From: Antarctobacter sediminis
GTDB lineage: Bacteria; Pseudomonadota; Alphaproteobacteria; Rhodobacterales; Rhodobacteraceae
Reading direction: 5' to 3'
NCBI RefSeq assembly: GCF_019218285.1
Contig: NZ_JAHUZG010000002.1
Span: 186,001 to 250,000 of the forward strand
DNA length: 64,000 nucleotides
Made by a program: the position numbers and the translations under genes. The notes beneath the pieces were generated by a model that saw only the letters and a list, made by a program, of their open reading frames with translations, had not been told where the DNA came from and ran no database searches. Position 1 is the first letter of the stretch; the number at the start of each line of letters is the position of its first letter. Below are positions 18,885 to 27,479 of the stretch, piece after piece.

Positions 18885-18912
18885 CCCCCGCGCCGAAAGG
18901 TGCGGGGGTTTT
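18885..18912 (+). terminator. Rho-independent terminator after the xdh/transport unit
   Basis: A 10-bp GC-rich stem (18885-18894 with 18899-18908, one G-T pair) closes a GAAA tetraloop and is followed by TTTTC. It lies 48 bases after the binding-protein stop and clearly ends the nine-kilobase unit. Confidence 0.88.
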
Positions 18913-18943
18913 CAGTCAGGCAACAGGCCGACGGCACACGGCT

Positions 18944-19450
18944 TCAACAGCGGCCCAGGTCGCTCAGCGTCACATAGCCCCAGTCCTTCAACTGCGACAC
19001 GACGTTTCCCACGGCACCTTCTTCGCGCGGGGAGGCAAGGCACCCTGAAACGGTGATCGTCACGCCATCCCGTACCAAGGTGACCCCCTTGGCAGAGGCC
19101 GCCAGAAAGGCCTGCATCGGGCCCACGTCCCGATAGGAAATCACGGCCACGCTTTCCAAATCGGACGCTTCGGCGTTCGAGATCAGCGTAAGCGTAGTCT
19201 TCCCCACTGTTTTGCCGACCACATAGACCAGTTGGTCCGAAAGGCTTGCGATATCGGCCACTTCGGGATCGGCCATGGACAGTTCGACAAAAGCCTTGTC
19301 GAAGAACAGGGCCAATGCCGTGGACACCTCAACTTCGACCGTGCGTTCGGGGGCGATGACCTTGAACCCGGCGTCTTGCGCGATTGCCGCGCCCCCGGCG
19401 GCCAGCAATAACAGGCCTCCCGCAGTCGCGGTTGCAAATCGTCCAAACAT
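18944..19450 (-). CDS. Secreted protein with secretin/pilus-assembly N-terminal-like domain
   Basis: This 168-residue protein has a signal peptide (MFGRFATATAGGLLLLAAGGAAIAQD). The rest resembles the N-terminal domain of CpaC/RcpA-type secretins: FDKAFVELSMADPEVADI, then VYVVGKTVGKTTLTLI, then a BON-like segment. No secretin pore domain follows, and no tad pilus genes lie nearby, so it is a free-standing domain protein. The ATG at 19450 is chosen because AGGAGG lies eight bases upstream. The exact role is unknown. Confidence 0.7.
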   Translation of the reverse strand: MFGRFATATAGGLLLLAAGGAAIAQDAGFKVIAPERTVEVEVSTALALFFDKAFVELSMADPEVADIASLSDQLVYVVGKTVGKTTLTLISNAEASDLESVAVISYRDVGPMQAFLAASAKGVTLVRDGVTITVSGCLASPREEGAVGNVVSQLKDWGYVTLSDLGRC

Positions 19451-19543
19451 ATCCTTGCCTCCTGAAATCAGGCCCAAGCGGACCAGCTGAAAAAAGACCC
19501 GGATGCCGCGTTGCAAAGAACGCACCGCCGCGGGGACAAAGAC

Positions 19544-20272
19544 CTAGGACGCCCCTCTGCGGCGCGGTTGATCAACCGCCCCCAAAACGTTGCACCCCAG
19601 CGTGACCCGCAATGCGCCGATCAATTCGTCGACCGTCTCGGCCCGCACATAACGGCCGCCTGTCCGGTCTGCGAGGCAACGGGCAACCGTTGTGGCGGTC
19701 TGATCGTTCGGGTTGGACCAATCGAAATGATCGCTGCGCACCTTGAACCCGATTACATGCACCGTCAGCTCCGGCGCCATTGCGGCGATTTCGGCAGCCA
19801 GCGAACAGGGCGCACCGCCGCAGGTCTCCTTGCCATCGGTGACCAGCACGACAGTGCCCGGCTTGTTGATGTAATCCAGCGCCTCGGCCGCGCGGCGCAC
19901 GCTTTCGGTCAGCGAAGTGCCCCCCGCCGGCCGCAACGCTTCGACATCGGCAAGGATGCGCGGCCCGGCCTGCCATTGCGGCGCAAAGCGTAGGTCCGTG
20001 TTGGCACAGGTCCGGTCTCCGGAAGGCCCGTAAATCACAAGGCCCAACCGCCGCACGGTCGAGATTGAGGGGATCACCCTTCGCATCGCGGCGCGCGCTT
20101 CGGAAATGCGCGGCACGCCGATTGCGTTGTAGCCGATTTCGGCCATGCTGCCCGACCCGTCAAAGACGATCATCGCGTCCTCGGTACAGCTTTGCCCTGC
20201 GCCGGTCGCCACCGGCGCAACAAACAGGGCGGCCAGACAGGCCATGGCGGGCAGTCGCGGGACAAGGTGCAT
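19544..20272 (-). CDS. Secreted von Willebrand factor A domain protein
   Basis: This 242-residue protein has a signal peptide ending near VATGAGQ, followed by a VWA domain. The MIDAS metal site reads IVFDGSGSMAE, with the Thr of GGTSLTESVRRA and the Asp of VLVTDGKETC as further ligands. Four cysteines suggest disulfides, fitting a periplasmic location. A GAGGAG ribosome-binding site precedes the ATG. It sits between the CBS gene and the secretin-N-like gene on the same strand. Binding partners are unknown. Confidence 0.8.
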   Translation of the reverse strand: MHLVPRLPAMACLAALFVAPVATGAGQSCTEDAMIVFDGSGSMAEIGYNAIGVPRISEARAAMRRVIPSISTVRRLGLVIYGPSGDRTCANTDLRFAPQWQAGPRILADVEALRPAGGTSLTESVRRAAEALDYINKPGTVVLVTDGKETCGGAPCSLAAEIAAMAPELTVHVIGFKVRSDHFDWSNPNDQTATTVARCLADRTGGRYVRAETVDELIGALRVTLGCNVLGAVDQPRRRGAS

Positions 20273-20341
20273 CCGCGGGTCTCCTCTCGGTGACAGGATG
20301 GCAGGTGAAGGCCCGCCTGTCGAGAAATCCCGCCTCTGCCC

Positions 20342-20776
20342 CTACAAAGAGGCCGCGTCCACGCCCCGATATTCGCGGAACCGCTCGACCATCAGGCGGT
20401 ATTCGGTCGGTATGTCACGCATCGACAACATGCCGATGGCCCTGCCCGCCTCATCCACAACCGGCAGATGGCGGAACCCGCCTTCGAACATCTTGGTCTG
20501 GGCGTCGGCAAGGCTGGCATCCCGCTGCACCGTCACGGGAGCCTGCGTCATGACCTCGGCGACCTGCGTCTCGGCGGTCTTGCGATCCCCCGAGATACAG
20601 CGCCGGATGACATCGCGTTCGCTCAGCACTCCAACGAGCTTGCCATTGTCCACAACGGCCAAGGCGCCAATGTCATGGGCGGTCAACAAGGCGCAGGCGG
20701 CCTTGACGGTTTCCTGCGGCGCAACGGAAATCAGCCCGCGCTCGTTCAGAAGATGCGCAATAGACTTGATAATCAT
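20342..20776 (-). CDS. Tandem CBS domain protein
   Basis: This 144-residue cytoplasmic protein consists of two CBS motifs (about residues 8-62 and 75-130). The first contains IGALAVVDNGKLVGVLSERDVIR, the second FRHLPVVDEAGRAIGMLSMRDI. Such stand-alone pairs bind adenine nucleotides and act as energy sensors or modulators, but the target here is unknown. The ATG at 20776 with GGAGG upstream is preferred to a start 17 codons earlier. It is the first of three minus-strand genes with gaps of about 70-90 bases. Confidence 0.88.
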   Translation of the reverse strand: MIIKSIAHLLNERGLISVAPQETVKAACALLTAHDIGALAVVDNGKLVGVLSERDVIRRCISGDRKTAETQVAEVMTQAPVTVQRDASLADAQTKMFEGGFRHLPVVDEAGRAIGMLSMRDIPTEYRLMVERFREYRGVDAASL

Positions 20777-20904
20777 GAAAGACCTCCATCGAAGAGTCCG
20801 GCATTGTAACAGTTTTATGACAATCACAGAGTAGGCATTTCCCGACCATTGCAGACAACTTGCGGACGCTTGGCCTGCCCGCCAGCCCGTGGCAGGGTGT
20901 CGCC

Positions 20905-21834
20905 ATGACCCTGACCACGCTTTCGGGTGCCACGCCCGCCCGCTTCGCCTTTGGCTGCATGCAATTCGGCGGCCGCGCCACCGAGGCCGACGGCCGCGCC
21001 ATGTTCGACGCCTGCCGCGCCGCCGGCATTGCGCATTTCGACACCGCCTATGTCTATACGGATGGCGAATCCGAACGCCTGCTGGGCCGGTTCGCCGCCG
21101 ATGCGCGCGAAGATCTGTTCATCGCCACCAAGGCGAAATTCGCCGGCGGTGCCAGCCGCGACAACATCCGTGCCTCGCTGAACGAAAGCCGCAAGCGCCT
21201 GAACATGGAGGTGATCGACCTCTACTACATGCACCGATGGGACGGCGACACACCGCTGGAAGAGACTTTCGAGACACTGGCGCAGCTTCAGGCGCAAGGC
21301 GCCATCCGTTACATCGGCGTCTCCAACTATGCCGCATGGCAGGTAATGAAGGCACAGGCCGTGGCCGCGGGCCTTGGCACCCGGATCGACGTGATCCAGC
21401 CGATGTACAACCTCGTCAAACGTCAGGCAGAGGTCGAAATCCTGCCCATGTGCGCCTCTGAGGGCATCCTGCCCGTGCCCTATTCCCCCTTGGGCGGTGG
21501 CTTGCTGACCGGAAAATATGCCAAGGGCGGATCGGGACGCCTGACCGAGGATGCGATGTACAGCACTCGCTATGCCCGCCCGGAAATGCACACGGCGGCC
21601 GAGGCGCTGTCCGATCTGGCCCGGGAATTGGGCACCGATCCGGCCACGCTTGCCGTGGCATGGGTGGCCGCGCATCCTTCACGGCCCGCGCCGATCCTCT
21701 CGGCCCGGAACGCGGATCAGTTGCGTCCTTCGCTGGCGGGCATGTCCCATGCGCTGGAGGAGTCGCTTTACGCCCGGATCTCTTCGCTCAGCCCGACACC
21801 GCCGCCCGCAACCGACCGGCTGGAAGAGGTCTGA
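20905..21834 (+). CDS. Aldo/keto reductase
   Basis: This 309-residue NADPH-dependent oxidoreductase has the TIM-barrel fold. The catalytic tetrad is visible: Asp in HFDTAYVYTDGES with its Tyr, Lys in IATKAKF and His in YYMHRWD. Later come GVSNYAAWQV and the cofactor segment PYSPLGGGLLTGKY. It belongs to the YajO/Tas-like group, whose substrates are rarely known. The ATG at 20905 gives the usual N-terminus. It converges on the nitroreductase gene. Confidence 0.92.
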   Translation: MTLTTLSGATPARFAFGCMQFGGRATEADGRAMFDACRAAGIAHFDTAYVYTDGESERLLGRFAADAREDLFIATKAKFAGGASRDNIRASLNESRKRLNMEVIDLYYMHRWDGDTPLEETFETLAQLQAQGAIRYIGVSNYAAWQVMKAQAVAAGLGTRIDVIQPMYNLVKRQAEVEILPMCASEGILPVPYSPLGGGLLTGKYAKGGSGRLTEDAMYSTRYARPEMHTAAEALSDLARELGTDPATLAVAWVAAHPSRPAPILSARNADQLRPSLAGMSHALEESLYARISSLSPTPPPATDRLEEV

Positions 21835-21841
21835 CCCCGCC

Positions 21842-22510
21842 TCAGCGCCAATCGACCACCTCGTCCGGCGCGGCCCGTTCGGTGCGATAGCTGTGTACGG
21901 GGTGGTCCATATCGGCATAGCCCAGCGCGATGGCGCAAACCAGGTCGCGGTCCTCGGCGATCCCATAGCGCGCACGCACAAAGGGCGAAAACCCCGCCAC
22001 CGCCGCCTGCGCGCAACTGGCCACGCCGCGCGCCTGCAAGGCCAGCAGGACCGCCATCACATAGGCCCCGCAATCCAGCACGCCATAGGTGCCAAGGTCA
22101 CGCGGCGAAGTGATCAGCAGGCAGTTCGGCGCCCCGAACAGCCGGAAATTCTCCCGCGTCTGCCGCGCCGAAGCCTCGCGGTCGCCGCGCTGGATGCCCA
22201 GCGCACCATATAGCTGCCAGCCACAGGTGCTGCGCCGTTCTTTGTAGATGCCCGCGTAGCGCGCCGGAAACGGAATGTCGCTTTGGTGCTCGGCCTCGGG
22301 CGCATGGGCATAAAGCGCCTCGGCAAAGCGCGCGGTCTCCTCGGGCGACAGGGCAATGACCTGCCAGGGCTGGACGTTGTTCCAGCTCGCCACATGCTGT
22401 GCGTCCTGCAAGGCCTCTGCGATCACCGCCTGCGGCACCGGCGCTTCAAGGTACTTCCGGCAGGAAAACCGCGCCTTCAACAGCGCGGCAAATGTCTCGG
22501 CCTGGTTCAT
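21842..22510 (-). CDS. Nitroreductase family protein
   Basis: This 222-residue FMN-dependent oxidoreductase shows RFSCRKYLEAPVPQAVIAEAL near the N-terminus, the usual Arg-rich FMN-binding start, then WNNVQPWQVIALS, and a C-terminal IALGYADMDHPVHSYRTERAA. The substrate is not predictable. Its ATG overlaps the stop of the upstream alpha-methylacyl-CoA racemase gene (ATGA), so the two are probably translated together, although a functional link is not obvious. Confidence 0.9.
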   Translation of the reverse strand: MNQAETFAALLKARFSCRKYLEAPVPQAVIAEALQDAQHVASWNNVQPWQVIALSPEETARFAEALYAHAPEAEHQSDIPFPARYAGIYKERRSTCGWQLYGALGIQRGDREASARQTRENFRLFGAPNCLLITSPRDLGTYGVLDCGAYVMAVLLALQARGVASCAQAAVAGFSPFVRARYGIAEDRDLVCAIALGYADMDHPVHSYRTERAAPDEVVDWR

Positions 22511-23583
22511 AGCAGCCCCCTTTCCGTCAATTCTTGCAGGATCTCCCTGTCATGCTGGCCCGGATCCGGCGCCGGTCCCGGCTGCACCACCCGCCCGTCA
22601 AACCGGGGCGCAGGCAAGGCGCTGTCCGGCACATGGCCCCGCGCCCCCATATGCGGATCGCGCGCCGCCGCCTCGGGGCTCAGCACCGGGGCCACGCAGG
22701 CGTCGCTGCCCTCGAACAGATCCACCCAGTGGGACAAGGGCCACGCGGCAAAGACCCCCTCCAGCCGCGCCACCTGCCCCGGCCATTGCGCCCTGACGAA
22801 TTGCTCGGCAAGGACCGGATCCGTCTCCAGCCCCAGCTTTTCCAGGAACAGCGCATAGAACTGCGGCTCAAGGCATTGCACCGCCACATGTCCCCCGCAT
22901 GCGCAACGATAACAACGCGACCAATGCGGCCCGTCCAACAAGGACTGCCCCCGCGCGCCGGTATCGAATTGCGCGCCCATCGACCGCAACAGCGCCATCA
23001 TGTGTTGCGCCCCGTCGACGATCGCCGCATCCACCACCGTACCGCGCCCGCTCTCGCGCGCCCGCAAGATGCCCGCCAATATACCAACGGTCAGATAAAG
23101 CGCGCCGCCACCGATATCGCCCAGCAGGGTCGGCGGCACCCCGGGCACCGCACCGGGCAATCCGCCATAGAACAAGGCCCCCGACAGCCCCAGGTAATTC
23201 AGGTCATGCCCCGCCTGCCGCGCCCGCGGCCCTTCCTGCCCCCAGCCGGTCATCCGGCCATAGACCAGCCCCGGGTTCAGCGCCCGCGCCTCCTCGGGCC
23301 CCAGCCCCAGACGCTCCATCACCCCCGGGCGCATCCCTTCGATCAAGCCATCGGCGCTCCGGATCAGCGCCCGCGCCACCCGCAGGTCCGCCTCGGCCTT
23401 CAGGTCCAGCGAAATCGAACGCTTGCCCCGGTCCAAAAGCCGCGTCGCCCCTTTGGCCGGGTTGCCGCCGCCGCTCTTGCGCTGCACCAGGATCACCTCG
23501 GCCCCCAGATCCGCCAGATGCATGGCGGCAAATGGCGCCGGTCCCAGAGCCTCGAACTCGATGATGCGAATACCCGATAACAT
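22507..23583 (-). CDS. Alpha-methylacyl-CoA racemase (CaiB/BaiF family)
   Basis: This 358-residue class III CoA-transferase fold protein most likely interconverts 2-methylacyl-CoA epimers. Residues corresponding to the racemase active site are in place: His126 in AGHDLNY, Asp156 in LLGDIGGGAL and a Glu in CLEPQFYALF, as known for alpha-methylacyl-CoA racemases. This distinguishes it from true CoA transferases, which use a catalytic Asp elsewhere. It probably helps degrade branched-chain fatty acids or sterol side chains. It is cotranscribed with the nitroreductase. Confidence 0.88.
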   Translation of the reverse strand: MLSGIRIIEFEALGPAPFAAMHLADLGAEVILVQRKSGGGNPAKGATRLLDRGKRSISLDLKAEADLRVARALIRSADGLIEGMRPGVMERLGLGPEEARALNPGLVYGRMTGWGQEGPRARQAGHDLNYLGLSGALFYGGLPGAVPGVPPTLLGDIGGGALYLTVGILAGILRARESGRGTVVDAAIVDGAQHMMALLRSMGAQFDTGARGQSLLDGPHWSRCYRCACGGHVAVQCLEPQFYALFLEKLGLETDPVLAEQFVRAQWPGQVARLEGVFAAWPLSHWVDLFEGSDACVAPVLSPEAAARDPHMGARGHVPDSALPAPRFDGRVVQPGPAPDPGQHDREILQELTERGLL

Positions 23584-23661
23584 GGCTGTCCTCCCCGGCG
23601 CGAGTGAACCGCAAGCCCCGCGGAATGAAAACCCCGTATCCGGCGCCGCGCGCCCCGCCCC

Positions 23662-23711
23662 CTTCTTCTGTTCTCAAATATCCCGGGGAGCGCGAGGGGC
23701 TGGCCCCTCGC
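23662..23711 (+). repeat. GC-rich hairpin repeat, intergenic copy
   Basis: The sequence starts CTTCTTCTGTTCTC, then AAATATCCCGGGGAGC, and ends in the stem GCGAGGGGC-TG-GCCCCTCGC (23692-23711). The copy at 61862-61919 shares TTTCTTCTGT, AAATATCCCGGGG and GAGCGCG in the same order. It lies between the divergent racemase and helicase genes. Confidence 0.75.
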
Positions 23712-23758
23712 CTGCACAGACGGTTTTGCTTTTGCCCGACAGGCATTATCTCCCCCCC

Positions 23759-26197
23759 ATGACCACGCTTCCCGACAGCCTGCAAAACTGGTTCGACAGC
23801 CGCGGCTGGCAGGTGCATCCGCACCAACGCGCCATGCTGGAACGCGCCAACGATCCGGCGCTGCTGCTGATCGCCCCCACCGGCGGGGGCAAGACGCTGG
23901 CGGGCTTCCTCCCCACGCTTTCAGATCTTGCCGAAACCCCGCACAAAGGGCTGCATACGCTCTATATCTCGCCGCTCAAGGCGCTGGCCGCCGACATCCG
24001 GCGCAACCTGCTGATCCCCATCGAAGAGGCGGACCTGCCGATCCGGGTCGAGGACCGCACCGGCGACACCCCCGCCAGCCGCAAGAAACGCCAGCGCGCC
24101 GACCCGCCGCATATCCTGCTGACCACGCCCGAAAGCCTCGCGCTGCTCACCTCATACGAGGACGCGCCGCGCATGTTCGCGGGCCTGAAACGGGTGGTGG
24201 TGGATGAAATCCACGCGCTCAGTGAAACCAAGCGCGGCGACCAGTTGATGCTGGCGCTGGCCCGGTTGCAGGCGCTCTGCCCCGGCCTGCGCCGCGTCGG
24301 CCTGTCGGCCACCGTCGAGGACCCGCAGGCCATCGCCCGCCTGCTGGCACATGGCGACCAGCCTTGCGACATCCTGCAAGCGGACCCCGGCCCCGATCCG
24401 GACATTTCGATGCTGGTCACCGACGAGGCCCCGCCATGGTCCGGTGGCGGTGCCGCTTATTCCATTCCCGCCGTGCTGGAACAGGTCAAACAGCACCGTA
24501 CCACGCTGATCTTTCACAACACCCGCGCCCAGGCCGAGATCTATTTCCACAATCTCTGGCTTGCCAATGAGGACGCGCTGCCCATCGGCATCCACCACGG
24601 CTCGCTGGATCGAGGCCAGCGCGAAAAGGTGGAACAGGCCATGGTCGCGGGCCAGTTGCGCGCCATTGTCTGCACCGGCAGCCTTGACCTTGGCATCGAC
24701 TGGGGGGACGTCGACCTTGTGATTCAGGTCGGCGCGCCCAAGAACGTCAAGCGGCTGGTACAGCGGATCGGCCGCGCCAACCACCGCTACAATGCGCCGT
24801 CCAAGGCGATCCTCGTCCCCGCCAACCGTTTCGAGGTGGTCGAATGCCTCGCCGCACTCGACGCGGTCAAAGAGCACGATCTGGACGGCGACCCCCGCGG
24901 CCCCGGCCCGCGTGACGTCCTGTGCCAGCATATCCTGATCGCCGCCTGTTCTGGCCCCTTTGATGCCGACGGTCTGTTCGACGAGATGCGCGGCGCGGGC
25001 GCTTATGCCGGTCTGACCCGCGCAGAATTCGACGCCTGCCTCGATTTCTGCGCCACCGGGGGCTATGCGCTGCGCGCCTATGACCAATGGCAACGCCTGC
25101 AACAGCGCGCGGATGGCAAATGGCAGCTGCGCGATCCGCGTTCGGCCACCCGCATCCGCCAGAACATCGGCACCATTCAGGACAGCGACACGCTCAAGGT
25201 CAAATGGCGCGGGCGCGGCGGCGCGCCGCTGGGCGAAGTCGAGGAAGGCTTTGCCGCCTCGCTGACCAAGGGCGATACCTTCCTGATCGGCGGACAGATC
25301 GTCCGCTACGAAGGGCTGCGCGAACTGACGGTCGAAGTCACCCGCGACCCCGGGCGCAAACCCAAGATCGCCACGTTCATGGGCACCAAGTTCGCCACCT
25401 CCACCCAGCTCAGCACCCGTATCCTGCGCATGTTCCGCGAAACGGACTGGCCCGGCCTGCCCGCCCACACGCGCGACTGGCTGCACCTGCAACGCGAGGT
25501 CTCGCGCCTGCCGGAACCGGGCCGCCTGCTGGTGGAAAGCTTCCCGCATGACGGTCGGCAGCAACTGGTGGTCTACGGTTTTGCGGGCCGCAACGCGCAA
25601 CAGACGCTTGGCCTGTTGCTGACCAAGCGGATGGAAGAGATGGGGCTGGCACCCATGGGTTTTGTCTCGACCGATTATGCCACGCTGATCTGGGGGCTGG
25701 ACGCGGTGACCGACCCGACGCCGCTGTTCGACCTCGCCGCGCTCGAGGCCGGGCTTGACGGCTGGCTGGCGGGCAACGCGGTGATGAAACGCAGCTTTCG
25801 CGCCTCGGCCACCATCGCCGGGCTGATCGAACGGCAGGTCGGTGGCCAGCGCAAGACCGGGCGGCAGGCCACCATGTCCTCGGACATCCTCTATGATACG
25901 CTGCTGAAATACGATCCGGACCACCTGCTGATGCAGATCACCCGCGAAGAGGCCATGCGCGGGCTGGTCGATTTCGCCCGCATCCGCGAGATGTGCGCCC
26001 GCGTCGGCGACCGCATCGACCACCTGCGCCTCAGCCGCATCACCCCGCTGGCCGCGCCGCTGTTCCTTGAACCGGGCCGCGTGCCGATCAGGGGCGCCGC
26101 CGACGAACGCCTGATGGAAGAAGAAGTCACCCGCCTGCTGAACGAAAGCGGGCTGGCGGCGGTGGAGACCAAGCCCGCATGGCGGGTGCCCTGGTAA
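23759..26197 (+). CDS. Ligase-associated DNA damage response DEXH helicase (Lhr type)
   Basis: This 812-residue superfamily 2 helicase is of the short Lhr group. Walker A is TGGGKT (residues 41-46) and the DEXH box is DEIH (149-152). Later motifs include GLSATVED, TGSLDLGIDWGDVDLV and QRIGRANHRYN. The C-terminal half matches the Lhr-specific winged-helix and core region. It belongs to a repair module usually encoded with an exonuclease, an ATP-dependent ligase and PdeM. Here only PdeM follows. The ATG at 23759 is the family start; longer frames run through the repeat. Confidence 0.93.
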   Translation: MTTLPDSLQNWFDSRGWQVHPHQRAMLERANDPALLLIAPTGGGKTLAGFLPTLSDLAETPHKGLHTLYISPLKALAADIRRNLLIPIEEADLPIRVEDRTGDTPASRKKRQRADPPHILLTTPESLALLTSYEDAPRMFAGLKRVVVDEIHALSETKRGDQLMLALARLQALCPGLRRVGLSATVEDPQAIARLLAHGDQPCDILQADPGPDPDISMLVTDEAPPWSGGGAAYSIPAVLEQVKQHRTTLIFHNTRAQAEIYFHNLWLANEDALPIGIHHGSLDRGQREKVEQAMVAGQLRAIVCTGSLDLGIDWGDVDLVIQVGAPKNVKRLVQRIGRANHRYNAPSKAILVPANRFEVVECLAALDAVKEHDLDGDPRGPGPRDVLCQHILIAACSGPFDADGLFDEMRGAGAYAGLTRAEFDACLDFCATGGYALRAYDQWQRLQQRADGKWQLRDPRSATRIRQNIGTIQDSDTLKVKWRGRGGAPLGEVEEGFAASLTKGDTFLIGGQIVRYEGLRELTVEVTRDPGRKPKIATFMGTKFATSTQLSTRILRMFRETDWPGLPAHTRDWLHLQREVSRLPEPGRLLVESFPHDGRQQLVVYGFAGRNAQQTLGLLLTKRMEEMGLAPMGFVSTDYATLIWGLDAVTDPTPLFDLAALEAGLDGWLAGNAVMKRSFRASATIAGLIERQVGGQRKTGRQATMSSDILYDTLLKYDPDHLLMQITREEAMRGLVDFARIREMCARVGDRIDHLRLSRITPLAAPLFLEPGRVPIRGAADERLMEEEVTRLLNESGLAAVETKPAWRVPW

Positions 26198-26263
26198 CGG
26201 CAAACGGGCAAGAGCACCCCGCACGGCTTGCGGCAGCGCCAAAGCCGTGGCATGGAACAAGCC

Positions 26264-26944
26264 ATGAACACCCACGCGTTCACCTTTTTCGGGGCCTCCC
26301 TCCAAGCCCTGCCTTCCGGCGCGCTGTACTGGCCGGACAGGGCGCTGCTTGTGGTGTCCGACCTGCATCTCGGCAAATCCGCGCGGCTGTCCGCCGTGGG
26401 CGGCGCGCAATTGCCCCCCTATGAAACGCGCGAAACGCTGCAACGGCTGGATGCGGATCTGGCTGCCACTGGGGCAAACCGCGTCATCTGCCTTGGTGAC
26501 AGTTTCGATGCGCCGGGCGTCGACAGCGCCCTGCCCGAGGAAGACCTGCTTTGGATCACACGGCTACAGGCCGGGCGTGACTGGGTCTGGATCGCGGGCA
26601 ATCACGATCCTGCCCCGGTCTCGCTCAAAGGCGCGCATCTGGCGGAGTACCAGTTGGAGGCGCTGACCTTTCGCCATATCGCCACCACAGACGGCATGGC
26701 CGAGGTATCTGGCCATTTCCACCCCAAGGCACGCCTGTCCCTGCGCGGACGCAGCCTCACAAAGCCCTGCTTTCTGCTGGACGGGCAACGTCTGATCCTG
26801 CCGGCCTACGGGGCCTATACCGGGGGCCTGCATTGTGATGCGCCGGTACTGTCCGATCTTATGGCCCCGGATGCGCTGGCCATTCTGACCGGGTCCCGCC
26901 CCGTGGCGATCCCCATGCCACGCCGCGCCCCGTCCAGAGCCTGA
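26264..26944 (+). CDS. pdeM: Ligase-associated DNA damage response endonuclease PdeM
   Basis: This 226-residue calcineurin-like metallophosphoesterase has the metal-binding motifs VVSDLHLGKSARL (DxH), CLGDSFD (GDxxD form), WIAGNHDP (GNHD) and SGHFHPKA (GHxH). It acts with the preceding helicase in a conserved DNA repair module. The ATG at 26264 has GGAA upstream; an ATG 12 bases earlier is also possible. A gap of about 65 bases separates it from the helicase, fitting one operon. Confidence 0.92.
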   Translation: MNTHAFTFFGASLQALPSGALYWPDRALLVVSDLHLGKSARLSAVGGAQLPPYETRETLQRLDADLAATGANRVICLGDSFDAPGVDSALPEEDLLWITRLQAGRDWVWIAGNHDPAPVSLKGAHLAEYQLEALTFRHIATTDGMAEVSGHFHPKARLSLRGRSLTKPCFLLDGQRLILPAYGAYTGGLHCDAPVLSDLMAPDALAILTGSRPVAIPMPRRAPSRA

Positions 26945-27003
26945 CAAAACCCCGACGCAGCGTCATTCTTGCCTTGATACCGACGAGCGGGCCTTTTTTC
27001 GCC

Positions 27004-27429
27004 ATGGATATTGAACAGCACCTCCGCCGCACATTTGAAATGCAGAGCATGATGAAAACGCTTGGGGCCGAACTGGTCTCGGTCGGTCAGGGCACGTCCG
27101 AGATTACCGCGCCCCTTGCCCCGGCCTTTATGCAACACAACGGGTTCGGCCACGCGGGGCTGACCTTTTCGCTGGGCGATACGGCGGCGGGCCTTGCCGC
27201 CATGACGATCCTTGGCACCGATCAGGGCGTCGTGACCTCGGAAATCGGCACCCATCTACTGGCCCCCGCCATCGGAGAGCGTCTGATTGCGCGCGGGCGT
27301 ATCGTCAAACCCGGAAAACGGCTGATCGTCGTGGCCTCGGATGTCTATGCCATCAAGGACGGGGCCGAACGCCATGTGGCCATGCTGACGGGAACCATGG
27401 TTCCGATCCCGCTGACAACCGACGGATAA
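27004..27429 (+). CDS. PaaI family hotdog-fold thioesterase
   Basis: This 141-residue protein has a single hotdog domain. The PaaI/YdiI signature is NGFGHAGLTFSLGDTAAGLAA, in which HAG and the Asp of GDTAAG form the active site. It probably hydrolyses an acyl-CoA, perhaps phenylacetyl-CoA-like, but no paa genes are close. A TTG start ten codons upstream is possible. The ribosome-binding site is weak for either start. Confidence 0.88.
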   Translation: MDIEQHLRRTFEMQSMMKTLGAELVSVGQGTSEITAPLAPAFMQHNGFGHAGLTFSLGDTAAGLAAMTILGTDQGVVTSEIGTHLLAPAIGERLIARGRIVKPGKRLIVVASDVYAIKDGAERHVAMLTGTMVPIPLTTDG

Positions 27430-27479
27430 GGCACCGCGAGGCGGCTCCTTGACCCTCATCAGGCGGCGGTCCCTCCGGA

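Noticed and set aside
24152-26443. Minus-strand frame of about 760 codons across the helicase gene
   Set aside because: It is a shadow of the helicase; the helicase motifs are all on the plus strand.
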